A stretch of 64,000 nt of DNA from Aestuariivirga litoralis (GCF_015714715.1 NZ_WAHS01000002.1:124001-188000), one strand, 5' to 3'. Counted from the first letter of the stretch, positions 17,409 through 26,302 are shown. Notes: generated by a model not told the origin, from the letters alone. A program made the numbers and translations.

Positions 17409-18551
17409 ATGATTCTGATGGCTACCATCTTGGAAATGCGCCCGGGCTCGGGCACCGGAATTGGCACAGGCGGCGCAAAGCTCACCTCCCTGCCGCAGCT
17501 GGAACGTGGGCGTGGCGCGCGCAGCAATCCCGCCCCGCGCTATGACCAGAACACAGCGGAATTCGTTGATGATGGCTGGCAGTCGTTGGCTGAAGTGCCA
17601 CGGCTGAAGACCGAGATTTTCACCGAACAGCCCAAGACCATCATTTCGCGCAACACCTCGCCTGATATTTCCTTTGATCGCTCCATCAACCCCTACCGCG
17701 GGTGTGAGCATGGCTGCGTTTATTGCTACGCGCGGCCCAGCCACGCCTATATGGGCCTGTCTCCCGGTCTCGATTTCGAGAGCAAGCTTTTCATCAAGCC
17801 GAACGCGGCGGCTCTTCTCCGGGAGGAATTAACCGCGACCAATTACAAGCCCGCCGTGATTGCGCTGGGCGCCAACACCGATCCCTATCAGCCCATCGAG
17901 CGTGATTACCGCATCACCCGGCAGGTGATCGAGGTGCTGCGCGAATTCAACCATCCCTTCGGCATCGTCACCAAATCGGCCAATGTATTGCGTGATCTCG
18001 ATTTGCTTCAGCCCATGGCTGAGAAGGGTCTTGTTAAAGTGGCGATCTCAGTGACCACGCTGGATCCCGCCCTGGCGCGCTCGATGGAGCCGCGTGCCTC
18101 CACCCCTATGAAGCGCATGGCGGCACTGGAGCTACTCTCCAAGGCTGGCATCCCCACCGTGGTGATGATCGGCCCAGTGATTCCTGGTCTCAATGACAGT
18201 GAGATTGAAAACATCCTCAAGGCCGCGCGCAATGCCGGCGTAAAGGAAGCGGGCTACACCATGCTGCGCCTGCCGCTGGAAGTGAAGGAAGTGTTCAAGG
18301 ACTGGCTTGAGAAGGATTATCCCGACCGTGCCGCCAAGGTGATGAGCCTGGTGCGCTCAGTGCGCGGCGGCAAGGAAAACGACCCCAATTTCGGCACCCG
18401 CATGGGCGGCCAGGGCCCCTATGCCTGGGCCATCGGCCGCCGGTTCCAGCTGGCCAGCGAACGCCTGGGCCTCAACACCGCCCGCGTAAAACTGCGGACC
18501 GACCTGTTCACCAAACCACCCCAAAAGGGCGAGCAGATGTCATTGATCTGA
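17409..18551 (+). CDS. PA0069-family radical SAM protein
   Basis: A radical S-adenosylmethionine protein with the cluster motif CEHGCVYC (C-x3-C-x2-C, about residue 99) in the RSINPYRGCEHGC context, typical of the PA0069/Rv2578c family related to SplB. The reaction is unknown. The N-terminus carries the MRPGSGTG..LPQLERGRG segment seen in this family. The open frame extends to 17253 inside the opposite gene. Realistic starts are ATG 17409 or 17418, and neither has a clear ribosome site. The protein is about 380 residues. Confidence 0.9.
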   Translation: MILMATILEMRPGSGTGIGTGGAKLTSLPQLERGRGARSNPAPRYDQNTAEFVDDGWQSLAEVPRLKTEIFTEQPKTIISRNTSPDISFDRSINPYRGCEHGCVYCYARPSHAYMGLSPGLDFESKLFIKPNAAALLREELTATNYKPAVIALGANTDPYQPIERDYRITRQVIEVLREFNHPFGIVTKSANVLRDLDLLQPMAEKGLVKVAISVTTLDPALARSMEPRASTPMKRMAALELLSKAGIPTVVMIGPVIPGLNDSEIENILKAARNAGVKEAGYTMLRLPLEVKEVFKDWLEKDYPDRAAKVMSLVRSVRGGKENDPNFGTRMGGQGPYAWAIGRRFQLASERLGLNTARVKLRTDLFTKPPQKGEQMSLI

Positions 18552-19151
18552 TTATTCGCAGCGAATGACCTGCCCTGTCACCGCGCCTTCGATGCTCTTG
18601 GCATAGGCATAGCCCACCCGGTCATTCGAAACCGGGATGTGCCCCGGGAAATAGCCGTCATAACGCTGCGCCGCTGCTTCCAGCAGGCCGGGGCTGACGG
18701 CATTGATGCGGATGCCGCGCGGCATTTCAATCGCCGCACCGATGGCGAAGCTATCAATTGCGCCATCGCAAGCCGCAGCGTTCGATCCCTGACGGATCGG
18801 CTCGTAAGAAAGAATGCCGCTGGTCAGCGTGAAGGAGCCGCCGTCATTCACATGCGCCATGCCCAGCAGAACCAGATTGATCTGGCCCATCACCTTGTCC
18901 TTCAACCCGTCGAGAAACTGCTTCGGGCCCATCTCAGCCACCGGGCCGAAATGCGAATGCCCGGTGCAGGCGACGACGGCGTCGAGCTTGCCCAGTTTGG
19001 CATACATGGCCGAAACCGAAGCCTCGTCCATCACATTCACCTGAATGTCACCGGATTTGCCGCCAGCCAGGATGATCTCATGGCCCTTGGATAGCTTCGA
19101 TACAGCCGCCTTGCCCACGGCACCGGTGCCGCCCACAACGAGGATGCGCAT
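18552..19151 (-). CDS. Short-chain dehydrogenase family protein without YxxxK
   Basis: A 199-residue Rossmann protein with a GGTGAVGKA nucleotide-binding loop near the N-terminus and a later INAVSPG segment, both typical of short-chain dehydrogenases. The catalytic YxxxK is absent: the corresponding stretch reads SNAAACDGAIDSF. This matches a known subfamily of short SDR-like proteins with NGA at that place, so loss of Tyr is a family trait rather than damage. Its reaction is unknown. It follows trcR by four bases on the same strand and may be cotranscribed. Confidence 0.88.
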   Translation of the reverse strand: MRILVVGGTGAVGKAAVSKLSKGHEIILAGGKSGDIQVNVMDEASVSAMYAKLGKLDAVVACTGHSHFGPVAEMGPKQFLDGLKDKVMGQINLVLLGMAHVNDGGSFTLTSGILSYEPIRQGSNAAACDGAIDSFAIGAAIEMPRGIRINAVSPGLLEAAAQRYDGYFPGHIPVSNDRVGYAYAKSIEGAVTGQVIRCE

Positions 19152-19155
19152 GACT

Positions 19156-19905
19156 TTACTCGTCGTCCTTCGGAGTGTTCAGGCCCTTGAGCTTGGCGAA
19201 CACGGAATCTGCATTATAGGTCTTGTCCTTGTCGGCATCGCTCATCGGCGCTGCGGCAGCGGCCACGTCGGCGACCTTCTGGCGCTCGGCTTCAGCAGCC
19301 GCATGCGCCGCCGTACCTGCCACTTCATGCGCCGGGATCAGCGTGCGCGGTGCGGCTTCATCGCCGGTGATTTTCTTGGCACCCTTGGCGGCGGCCTTCT
19401 GTACGGCAAGATCAAGCTCAAGCTGCGAGCAGATGCCAAGTGTCACAGGATCAACCGGCTTGATCGCCTGGATATTCCAGTGCGAACGCTCCTTCACCAA
19501 AGCAATCGTGTGCTTGGTGGTGCCGACGAGCTTCATGATGGCGGCATCGGGAAGTTCCGGGTGGTGGCGCAGCAGCCACATGATGGCATCCGGCCGGTCG
19601 CCACGGCGCGACACTGGTGTGTAGCGCGGGCCCGCCGTTGAACGCTTCACTTGCTCGTTCGCCTTCGAGGTAATGAGGGTAAGCGTGTAGCTCGCATTGG
19701 CTTCGCCCTTGCCGATTTCTTCGCGGGTCAGCTGGCCTGCAGTCACCGGGTCCATGCCCTTGATGCCGGCGGCCACGTCGCCATCGGCAATGCCCTTCAC
19801 TTCCAGCTCATGCAGGTTGCACAGATCGGCAATCTGTCTGAACGAAAGCGAGGTGTTTTCGACCAGCCAAACGGCGGTGGCCTTGGGCATCAGCGGTGCG
19901 GACAT
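19156..19905 (-). CDS. trcR: Cell-cycle transcriptional regulator TrcR (DUF1013)
   Basis: A 249-residue DUF1013 protein, an alphaproteobacterial regulator linked to the CtrA cell-cycle network. The N-terminal half is conserved (PKATAVWLVENTSLSFRQIADLCNLHELEV resembles a DNA-binding helix-turn-helix; the CLH segment and RPDAIMWLLRHHPELPDAAI follow). The C-terminus is Ala/Glu-rich and probably disordered. ATG 19905 has AGGAGA six bases upstream. The frame runs on to 20142, but that part overlaps the next gene and I exclude it. It lies 1.5 kb from rcdA, another CtrA-network gene. Confidence 0.93.
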   Translation of the reverse strand: MSAPLMPKATAVWLVENTSLSFRQIADLCNLHELEVKGIADGDVAAGIKGMDPVTAGQLTREEIGKGEANASYTLTLITSKANEQVKRSTAGPRYTPVSRRGDRPDAIMWLLRHHPELPDAAIMKLVGTTKHTIALVKERSHWNIQAIKPVDPVTLGICSQLELDLAVQKAAAKGAKKITGDEAAPRTLIPAHEVAGTAAHAAAEAERQKVADVAAAAAPMSDADKDKTYNADSVFAKLKGLNTPKDDE

Positions 19906-20012
19906 GACTTTTCTCCTTTTCGGAACCGGTTGCGGGCTCCGAGGCGCGATTGACATAACAGTGTCTGGAATGGGGGCTATATAGGCGGCGCCAAGAGGCT
20001 TGGCAATGGCGC

Positions 20013-20993
20013 TTACAACGTCAGCACAATCTTCCCCATATGAGCGTTGCTCTCCATCAGCCGGTGCGCCTCGGCCGCTTCCGACAATGGGAATGTCTTG
20101 AAAATCCGCGGCTTGCACTCGCCTCTTGAGAGCAGGGTCCAAACCTTCTTCTCAAGTGCCTGCGCAATCTCAGCCTTCTCAGCCACTGTACGCGGCCGCA
20201 GCGTGGAGCCCGTATAAATCAGGCGCTTCACCATCAGTGGTGTGAAATCGGCCTCCACCTTCGAGGATTCCTGAAAAGCAATCTGCACGATGCGCCCATG
20301 CAGTGCCGCCACCGCCATGTTGCGCGCCACATAGGAGCCGCCCACCATGTCGAGGATCACATCGCAGCGGATGTCCCTGGCCTTCAGCACTTCAACGAAA
20401 TCATCGATCTTGTAGTTGATCGCAATATCCGCACCGAGGCCCTCAACGTAACGGCACTTCTCGGCCGACCCCACCGTCGTGATCACCCGCGCCCCAAACG
20501 CCTTGGCCAGTTGGATGGCCGTGGTGCCTATACCCGAGGAGCCACCATGGATCAGCACCGTCTCGCCCTTGGCCAATCGCCCACGCTCAAACACATTGGT
20601 CCAGACGGTAAAGTAAGTCTCCGGCAGCGCCGCCGCTTCCACCAGCGAAAGTCCCGCAGGAATGGGCAGGCAATTATCCTCTGCCGCAACAGCAAAAGCA
20701 GCGTAGCCACCGCCGGGGATCAGTGCGCAAACATGGTCGCCTTTTTTGAAACGCTTGCATCCAGGCCCAACCTCGACCACTTCGCCCGCCACTTCCAAAC
20801 CCAGCGTATCGGGCGCACCGGCGGGCGGTGGATAGCCTCCCTTGCGCTGCAGGATATCGGGCCGATTCACCCCCGCTGCTGCAACCTTAATGAGGAGCTG
20901 TGCCTCTTTGGCCACCGGCATTGGCTTTTTTCCCAAAGTGAGAAGCTCCGGCCCGCCAAAGCCCGTCAGCACCACCGCATCCATCTGCATCAT
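20013..20993 (-). CDS. NAD(P)H-quinone oxidoreductase, PIG3 family
   Basis: A 326-residue zinc-free medium-chain dehydrogenase. GVNRPDILQRKGGYPPPAGAPDTLGLEVAGEV is the GroES-like substrate-domain core and GGSSGIGTTAIQLAKAFG the NADPH-binding loop. It ends with SNAHMGKIVLTL, typical of the PIG3 group. It likely reduces quinones or enones in the cytoplasm. Three in-frame ATGs (20993, 20990, 20984) are possible starts. Confidence 0.93.
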   Translation of the reverse strand: MMQMDAVVLTGFGGPELLTLGKKPMPVAKEAQLLIKVAAAGVNRPDILQRKGGYPPPAGAPDTLGLEVAGEVVEVGPGCKRFKKGDHVCALIPGGGYAAFAVAAEDNCLPIPAGLSLVEAAALPETYFTVWTNVFERGRLAKGETVLIHGGSSGIGTTAIQLAKAFGARVITTVGSAEKCRYVEGLGADIAINYKIDDFVEVLKARDIRCDVILDMVGGSYVARNMAVAALHGRIVQIAFQESSKVEADFTPLMVKRLIYTGSTLRPRTVAEKAEIAQALEKKVWTLLSRGECKPRIFKTFPLSEAAEAHRLMESNAHMGKIVLTL

Positions 20994-21060
20994 CCCGAGA
21001 TTCCCTTGAGGCCAAGTCCCTTCTGTAGCATCATTCCATCATATTTGATGAGGCCTTGCG

Positions 21061-21243
21061 ATGGACGCGGACGAACCGATCAAGAAGCCCGGCATGGTTA
21101 TCGGCGAAAACCTGGAAGCGATTTCGGTGGCCGAATTGGAACAGCGTCTTGTGGCTTTGGACTCCGAGTCTGCCCGGATTCGCGCTGAAATCACCAAGAA
21201 ACAGGCCAGCAAGGCCGCCGCCTCAGCCTTTTTCAAATCCTGA
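21061..21243 (+). CDS. DUF1192 family small protein
   Basis: A 60-residue protein of the short DUF1192 family, restricted largely to alphaproteobacteria: an N-terminal segment ending in PGMVIGENLEAISVAELEQRL, then a charged helix that may form a coiled coil. No function is known. It precedes the CtrA box and rcdA on the same strand and diverges from the quinone oxidoreductase gene. Confidence 0.88.
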   Translation: MDADEPIKKPGMVIGENLEAISVAELEQRLVALDSESARIRAEITKKQASKAAASAFFKS

Positions 21244-21263
21244 TGCTCAAATTTACTACAATT

Positions 21264-21278
21264 TTAACGATCGGTTAA
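21264..21278 (+). promoter_or_regulatory. CtrA-binding box
   Basis: TTAACGATCGGTTAA is a perfect match to the CtrA consensus TTAA-N7-TTAA. In alphaproteobacteria such boxes commonly overlap the -35 region of CtrA-activated promoters. Here that places the transcription start near 21300, at the first hairpin of the candidate small RNA. rcdA, downstream, is a CtrA target in Caulobacter. Occupancy is not proven by sequence. Confidence 0.7.
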
Positions 21279-21299
21279 TAATTAATCGTTACCTTAGGG

Positions 21300-21398
21300 T
21301 TCAACCCAGAGCTTCTGGGTTTCTCCGAGTGGTTTTCCACTCTGTTTGACGCCTCCCTGTTAGAAACTCAAAGCCGCGGATGACGCGGCTTTTTTTTG
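21300..21398 (+). ncRNA. Candidate CtrA-controlled small RNA
   Basis: A non-coding stretch of about 99 bases between the CtrA box and rcdA. It holds three hairpins: AACCCAGA/TCTGGGTT (21303-21321, 8 bp, three-base loop), GAGTGG/CCACTC around TTTT (21327-21342), and a terminator hairpin (21371-21398). The linker between the second and third hairpins holds GCCTCCC, complementary to Shine-Dalgarno sequences. A promoter-distance CtrA box in front, and a terminator about 60 bases before the rcdA start, make an independent short transcript the simplest reading. An attenuator leader for rcdA is the alternative. I cannot assign it to a named family. Confidence 0.5.
21371..21398 (+). terminator. Rho-independent terminator of the candidate small RNA
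   Basis: An 8-bp stem AAGCCGCG/CGCGGCTT with a five-base loop, followed directly by a run of T residues. It lies upstream of the rcdA start codon, so it would end transcripts starting at the CtrA box before rcdA. Confidence 0.85.
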
Positions 21399-21460
21399 GC
21401 CTCGATCTTGCTGAGCTTGACCCGAATCAATTTTCATTGACCGTGTAACGCAGGGCAGCC

Positions 21461-22045
21461 ATGATCGATCTGAAGTTAGTGAGTAATGTGGGTGGGGACG
21501 ACAAGATGGGCGGCACGCAGCCTGAAGCGGTAGCGATTGATTTTTTCGCGCGCTTCACCAATTCCGAGCAGTTTGACAAAACCTTCAAGGAAGGCATGGG
21601 CCTGGTTGAGGAAACCGCCAATTATCTCGATGGCCCCGGCCGCGTTGATGCCCGCACTTTGGACCGCACCGGCGCCATTGCCTATGCCACCGAAAGCATG
21701 CGCCTCACCACCCGCCTGATGCAAATGGCCTCCTGGCTGCTGCTGCAGCGCGCCGTGGCCGCCGGCGAACTCAAATCCAATGAAATTCAACGCGAAAAGC
21801 TGCGCATCAATCTGGGCGACATCGGCGAAGGCAACGTGATCAAGGGCGCGGAACAGCTGCCGCAAGGCCTGCTGGCGCTGGTCGAACATTCCCTGCGCCT
21901 GCTGGAACGCATTCGCACCTTGGACGCCATGCTGAAGGGCCGCGAAACCGCCACCCCAACCCCGGTCGCCAGCCCCGTAAGCGCGCAGATCTCAATGCTG
22001 GAACAGGCCTTCAACCAGAACGCCTTCAGCCTGGGCGGCCGCTAA
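21461..22045 (+). CDS. rcdA: Protease adaptor RcdA, regulator of CtrA degradation (DUF1465)
   Basis: A 194-residue DUF1465 protein; the Caulobacter member RcdA is an adaptor that helps ClpXP degrade CtrA at the G1-S transition. The conserved core runs from IDFFARFTNSEQFDKTFKEGM to IRTLDAML and is largely helical. The C-terminal tail after residue 160 is Pro/Ala-rich and likely flexible. A GANTC site (21424-21428) for CcrM methylation lies 33 bases before the start codon. A terminator separates rcdA from the CtrA box, so it may have its own promoter. Confidence 0.92.
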   Translation: MIDLKLVSNVGGDDKMGGTQPEAVAIDFFARFTNSEQFDKTFKEGMGLVEETANYLDGPGRVDARTLDRTGAIAYATESMRLTTRLMQMASWLLLQRAVAAGELKSNEIQREKLRINLGDIGEGNVIKGAEQLPQGLLALVEHSLRLLERIRTLDAMLKGRETATPTPVASPVSAQISMLEQAFNQNAFSLGGR

Positions 22046-22073
22046 GCCCAAGCCAATTCAAATTTTTCCAACA

Positions 22074-22101
22074 AAAAACCCGGCCTCGCGGCCGGGTTTT
22101 T
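22074..22101. terminator. Bidirectional terminator between rcdA and rpmE
   Basis: A 12-bp perfect stem AAAAACCCGGCC/GGCCGGGTTTTT with TCGC loop. A-rich and T-rich flanks serve both converging genes, rcdA on plus and rpmE on minus. Confidence 0.9.
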
Positions 22102-22120
22102 CATTTTAAATCGAAACGAC

Positions 22121-22345
22121 TTACTTCTTGTTGAGGAACGAGAACTTGTCGTTGAAGCGCGACACGCGGCCGCCGCGGTCCACCAGCGTCTGCTGGCCGC
22201 CGGTCCATGCCGGATGCGACTTCGGGTCGATGTCGAGCGAGAGCGTGTCGCCGGCAGCGCCATAGGTCGAGCGGGTCACGAACTTCGTGCCATCGGTCAT
22301 CACAACGGTGATGGGGTGATAGTCGGGGTGCACATCGGCTTTCAT
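22121..22345 (-). CDS. rpmE: 50S ribosomal protein L31
   Basis: A 74-residue L31 of the large ribosomal subunit. It starts [12 protein letters not shown] and holds the conserved [27 protein letters not shown] block. It lacks the CxxC zinc ribbon, as is usual for alphaproteobacterial L31. The open frame continues to 22435, but only ATG 22345 gives the family start. It is divergent from the ABC exporter gene with 133 bases between. Confidence 0.97.
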   Translation of the reverse strand: MKADVHPDYHPITVVMTDGTKFVTRSTYGAAGDTLSLDIDPKSHPAWTGGQQTLVDRGGRVSRFNDKFSFLNKK

Positions 22346-22478
22346 GGTCGAAACTCGCTTCTTGAAAATGAATGTGGCCAGAATTGCTTCCGGCCGGAAT
22401 GGCGGTCCTATAGCCAAATTGCCCCTGCGACACAAGTGCTGGAATAAGCCCCTGCCCCATACCTATATAAGCGCTGAT

Positions 22479-24242
22479 ATGACAGCACCTTCCGAGCCCG
22501 GCCGCCCGCATTTTCAGCCGCTTTTGCGTCTTCTGCCCTTCCTGCTGGCTTACCGGGCCCGCATCGCAGCGGCCCTGGTGGCGCTGGCTGTGGCCTCGGT
22601 TGCCACGCTGGTCATCCCGGTAGCCGCACGCCGGATCGTGGATCATGGTTTCACCGCTCAGAACGCCGCTTTGGTGAACCAGTATTTCATCTTCATGTTT
22701 TTGGTGGTCTTCGCGCTAGCCCTGGGCTCGGCCCTGCGCCAATATTATGTGACCTGGCTGGGTGAGCGCGTGGTGGCCGATATCCGCGATGCGCTGTTCC
22801 GCCACCTCACGACGCTCACGCCCGCATTCTTCGAAACCCAGAAAACCGGCAATGTGGTCTCGCGCCTTACCGCTGATACAACGCTGATCAAGTCGGCCTT
22901 CTCCTCCACCGCCTCGATCGCGCTGCGCAACATTGTCATGCTGGGCGGTGCCTTGGCCATGATGATTTATACGTCACCGGGCATGAGCGGCCTTGCGGCA
23001 TTGGCCATTCCGCTCATCGTGCTGCCGTTGCGCTTCTATGGCCGCAAGGTGCGCGGACTTTCGCGCCTGGCCCAGGACACACTGGCTGAAAGTGCGGCCT
23101 TCGCGCAGGAACGCCTGGCCGGCATTGCCGCCATCCAGTCCAACACCCAGGAACTCTCAACAGTCGCCAATTTCATGAAGGCGAATGAGGCGGTATTTAA
23201 CGCCGCCCGCACGCGTACTTTTGCGCGGTCCTTCCTCGTCTTCGGCGTGATCCTTGTCGGCTTCGGCGCCATCGTCTGCCTGTTGTGGTTCGGCGCGCAG
23301 CAAGTGCTGACCGGCCAGATGAGCGGCGGCACCCTAACGCAATTCCTGATCTACGCCATCCTCGGCGCAAGCTCGCTCAGCCAACTGTCCGAAGTCTGGA
23401 GCGAATTGCAGCAGGCTGCCGGTGCCGCCGAGCGCATCGGCGAATTGATGGCCGAAAAGCCAGAAATCGCATCACCCGCAGAGCCCACGCCCTTGCCGCC
23501 CGCCTTGCGCGGCGAGGTGGCTTTCGATCATGTCGACTTCACCTACGCCGCCAACGCCAAAACGCGCGTGCTGCACAATGTCAGCTTCGCTGCAAAACCG
23601 GGCGAAGTGGTCGCCGTTGTCGGCCCCTCGGGTGCTGGCAAGACCACGCTCTATGCGCTGCTGCAGCGCTTCCGCGAACCCGACAGCGGCAAGATCACGC
23701 TCGACGGAATCAACATTTCTGAATTCGCGCTCGAAGATTTGCGCGGTGCCATCGCAACCGTGCCGCAGGACGCAACGATTTTCTCCGGCACAATAGCCGA
23801 CAATATCCGCTTCGGCCGGCCCGAAGCCAGCGACGCGGAAGTGGAAGCAGCGGCCAAAGCCGCGCGCGTGGCTGAATTCGTCGAGAAGCTGCCGCTCAAA
23901 TACAATTCCATCCTGGGCGAGCGCGGCATCACTTTGTCCGGCGGCCAGCGCCAGCGCCTCGCCATCGCCCGCGCCATCTTGCGTGATGCACCGGTGCTGT
24001 TGCTGGATGAAGCCACATCAGCACTCGATGCCGAAAGCGAAGCCCTCATTCAGGAAGCGCTGGAAACGATTTCAAAGGGCCGCACCACACTGGTCATCGC
24101 GCATCGCCTGGCCACCGTGCGCCATGCCGACAAGATCATCGTTCTGGATCAAGGCAAGATCATCGCCCAAGGCACGCATGCGCAGTTACTGAAGAAAAGC
24201 CCGCTCTATGCGAGGTTGGCGAAGCTGCAGTTCAGCGCTTAA
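22479..24242 (+). CDS. ABC exporter, fused membrane and ATPase domains
   Basis: A 587-residue half-transporter of the MsbA/exporter type that would act as a homodimer in the inner membrane. The N-terminal membrane domain (about residues 15-310, six helices) is followed by the ATPase domain with Walker A GPSGAGKTT, signature LSGGQRQR, Walker B VLLLDEATSALD and the switch histidine in IAHRL. Lipid or drug export is typical of the family; the substrate is not clear. ATG 22479 gives a normal N-terminus, whereas the open frame from 22344 overlaps rpmE. Confidence 0.93.
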   Translation: MTAPSEPGRPHFQPLLRLLPFLLAYRARIAAALVALAVASVATLVIPVAARRIVDHGFTAQNAALVNQYFIFMFLVVFALALGSALRQYYVTWLGERVVADIRDALFRHLTTLTPAFFETQKTGNVVSRLTADTTLIKSAFSSTASIALRNIVMLGGALAMMIYTSPGMSGLAALAIPLIVLPLRFYGRKVRGLSRLAQDTLAESAAFAQERLAGIAAIQSNTQELSTVANFMKANEAVFNAARTRTFARSFLVFGVILVGFGAIVCLLWFGAQQVLTGQMSGGTLTQFLIYAILGASSLSQLSEVWSELQQAAGAAERIGELMAEKPEIASPAEPTPLPPALRGEVAFDHVDFTYAANAKTRVLHNVSFAAKPGEVVAVVGPSGAGKTTLYALLQRFREPDSGKITLDGINISEFALEDLRGAIATVPQDATIFSGTIADNIRFGRPEASDAEVEAAAKAARVAEFVEKLPLKYNSILGERGITLSGGQRQRLAIARAILRDAPVLLLDEATSALDAESEALIQEALETISKGRTTLVIAHRLATVRHADKIIVLDQGKIIAQGTHAQLLKKSPLYARLAKLQFSA

Positions 24243-24246
24243 GCGG

Positions 24247-25281
24247 CTACTTCTCCGTCAGCTTCAGCTCGATGCGCCTGTTCTGCGTCTTGGAATCTTC
24301 ACTGTCACCCTGGGCAATTGGCTGGAACTCGCCAAAGCCTGCAGCCGCGAGATGATTGGGCGAAACGCCCTGCGCCACCAGATATTTCACCACGGCCGTG
24401 GCGCGCGCTGACGAGAGCTCCCAGTTCGAGGCAAATTTGGCACCCACCACGATCGGGTCATTATCAGTGTGGCCATCCACACGCAGGATCCAGTTCAAGT
24501 CGCCGGGGATTTCCTTTTCCAGCTGCTTGATCGCATCGGCCAGCTTGCTCATCTCGGCATTGCCCGCCTCGTTCAGATCAGCGCTACCTTTCGGAAACAG
24601 CACTTCCGACTGGAACACGAAGCGATCACCCACCACCAGAATATCAGAGCGTTGCGACAGGATCTGCCGCAGCCGCCCGAAGAATTCCGAGCGGTATTTC
24701 GAAAGCTCTTCCACCTTCTGCGCCAGCGCCACATTGAGGCGCTTGCCCAGATCGGCGATCTGGCCTTCCGATGCGGTGTTGCGCGCTTCCGCATCATCGA
24801 GCAGTGAAGAAATCGTGGCCAGCTGGCGGCGCAGCGCCGCAATCTGCTGGTTCAGCAATTCCACCTTGGCCAATGCATCCGACGAAATTTTCTTCTCTCC
24901 ATCCAGTGCTGTTTGCAACCCGGCGATCGTGTTGCCTGCACCTTCACCCGCCGCACTCTGCGCATTGAGATTGGCCAAAAGATCAGCCGTCTTTGCTTTC
25001 TGCGAATTGAGATCATCGGCCAGCGCCAAAAGCTGCGCATCAGAATCCGCCTTGCCGGCTTTCTCCAAAGCCAGCAGCTGCGTGAGTTCAGAAATCTGCG
25101 ACTTCAATTGCCCCAGTGCTGAATCCTGCCCGGAAATCTGCCGCGCCAACAAAAACTGCGCGATCATGAAAACCGACAACAGGAATGTGATGACCAGCAA
25201 TAGCTGCGCCATGGCATCGACAAAGCCGGGCCAGTAAGGGGCCTCTTCACCACGCCCGCGGCGCGACAGACGCTGAGACAT
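24247..25281 (-). CDS. MotB/OmpA-like peptidoglycan-binding membrane protein
   Basis: A 344-residue protein with one N-terminal membrane helix in the MotB-like context PGFVDAMAQLLLVITFLLSVF. A long coiled coil follows (about residues 50-190), then a C-terminal OmpA-like peptidoglycan-binding domain with RVDGHTDNDPI and the SSARATAVVKYLVAQG helix. Together with the MotA/TolQ-like gene upstream it probably forms an envelope proton-channel complex, anchored to the wall rather than serving flagella, since no flagellar genes are near. The function of such pairs in this group is unclear. Confidence 0.85.
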   Translation of the reverse strand: MSQRLSRRGRGEEAPYWPGFVDAMAQLLLVITFLLSVFMIAQFLLARQISGQDSALGQLKSQISELTQLLALEKAGKADSDAQLLALADDLNSQKAKTADLLANLNAQSAAGEGAGNTIAGLQTALDGEKKISSDALAKVELLNQQIAALRRQLATISSLLDDAEARNTASEGQIADLGKRLNVALAQKVEELSKYRSEFFGRLRQILSQRSDILVVGDRFVFQSEVLFPKGSADLNEAGNAEMSKLADAIKQLEKEIPGDLNWILRVDGHTDNDPIVVGAKFASNWELSSARATAVVKYLVAQGVSPNHLAAAGFGEFQPIAQGDSEDSKTQNRRIELKLTEK

Positions 25282-25297
25282 TTGAGGACCCTCTACT

Positions 25298-26302
25298 TCA
25301 CTTGGTATTCGACGAGCGGATCAGCAGGCGCTGAATTTCGCTCTGCTGCACTTGCTGCGCCTGAATCCATTGCCGCACCATCTTTTGTTCTTCACGCATC
25401 TGCTGCACCAAATTGGCCACCGCATCGGCGAGTTCATCGGTGGCATTCTCGCCGCCGCTGCCATTGACGGCGGGAACGCCAGAACCATTGGTTTTCATCT
25501 GGTCAATATGCGTGCCCAGCCGGTCAATCGTGCGCTGCAGGTTCTGCATGTCGAGGTGGATGAAGGTGGGCACCGAAGCGCCGGCCCCTTCGCCGGTGGC
25601 CACGCCGGTGATGGTCGAAAGCCAGTCTTCCAGCCCATGATAGAACCGGTTCTGCGCTTGCGATGCCTTCAAGTCCAGAAAGCCCAGGATCAAAGACCCC
25701 GCCAAGCCGAACAGTGAAGACGAGAAAGAAAGGCCCATGCCTTGCAGCGGCTTCTGCAAACCACTTTTCAATTCTTCAAACACATCGGCAGATGCGGCGG
25801 AGGAAACATTCAGGCCCTTGATCGCATCACCCACCGAGGTCACCGTGGCCAGCAAGCCCCAGAACGTGCCGAGCAGGCCAAGGAAAATCAGCAGGCCAAC
25901 GAGATAGCGCAACAGATCGCGGCTTTCATCCAGGCGCGAGGCCAGCGAATCCAGCAGCGAGCGCATGGTTTGCGGCGACAACACTGTGCGGCCAGAGGCA
26001 TCGCCCAGAATGGTTGCCATCGGCGCCAGCAGCACCGGCGGCGCTTCGGTGGAGCCCTGCCCCAGCTTGAAACCATTGAGCCAATTCGCCTCCGGCACCA
26101 ACCGCCACACCATCCGGTAGGCGTAGAGCGTGCCCAGTACCAGCGCACCGATGATCAAGCCATTGAGCAGTGGGTTGGCCATGAAGGCATCTTTGATGTG
26201 GGGGAAAAGCACCGCCGAAATCACCACCACAATGATGGTAAAAACCACCATATGCATCAAATGCACGGTGGGTTTTTCCACGATGAATGCTTCTTGCGCC
26301 AT
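25298..26302 (-). CDS. MotA/TolQ/ExbB-type proton channel protein
   Basis: A 334-residue inner-membrane protein with two N-terminal helices (about 15-65) and a later pair around DLLRYLVGLLIFLGLLGTFWGLLATV and LSFSSSLFGLAGSLILGFLDL, the MotA/TolQ/ExbB core. The C-terminal third is soluble. It sits 16 bases before the OmpA/MotB-like gene, and the two are almost certainly cotranscribed and form a complex. The energising role is inferred from the family. Confidence 0.87.
   Translation of the reverse strand: MAQEAFIVEKPTVHLMHMVVFTIIVVVISAVLFPHIKDAFMANPLLNGLIIGALVLGTLYAYRMVWRLVPEANWLNGFKLGQGSTEAPPVLLAPMATILGDASGRTVLSPQTMRSLLDSLASRLDESRDLLRYLVGLLIFLGLLGTFWGLLATVTSVGDAIKGLNVSSAASADVFEELKSGLQKPLQGMGLSFSSSLFGLAGSLILGFLDLKASQAQNRFYHGLEDWLSTITGVATGEGAGASVPTFIHLDMQNLQRTIDRLGTHIDQMKTNGSGVPAVNGSGGENATDELADAVANLVQQMREEQKMVRQWIQAQQVQQSEIQRLLIRSSNTK

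Noticed and set aside
24247-26302. Flagellar motor motAB genes
   Set aside because: The MotB-like protein has a very long coiled coil and the MotA-like protein a large C-terminal domain; no flagellar genes are nearby.
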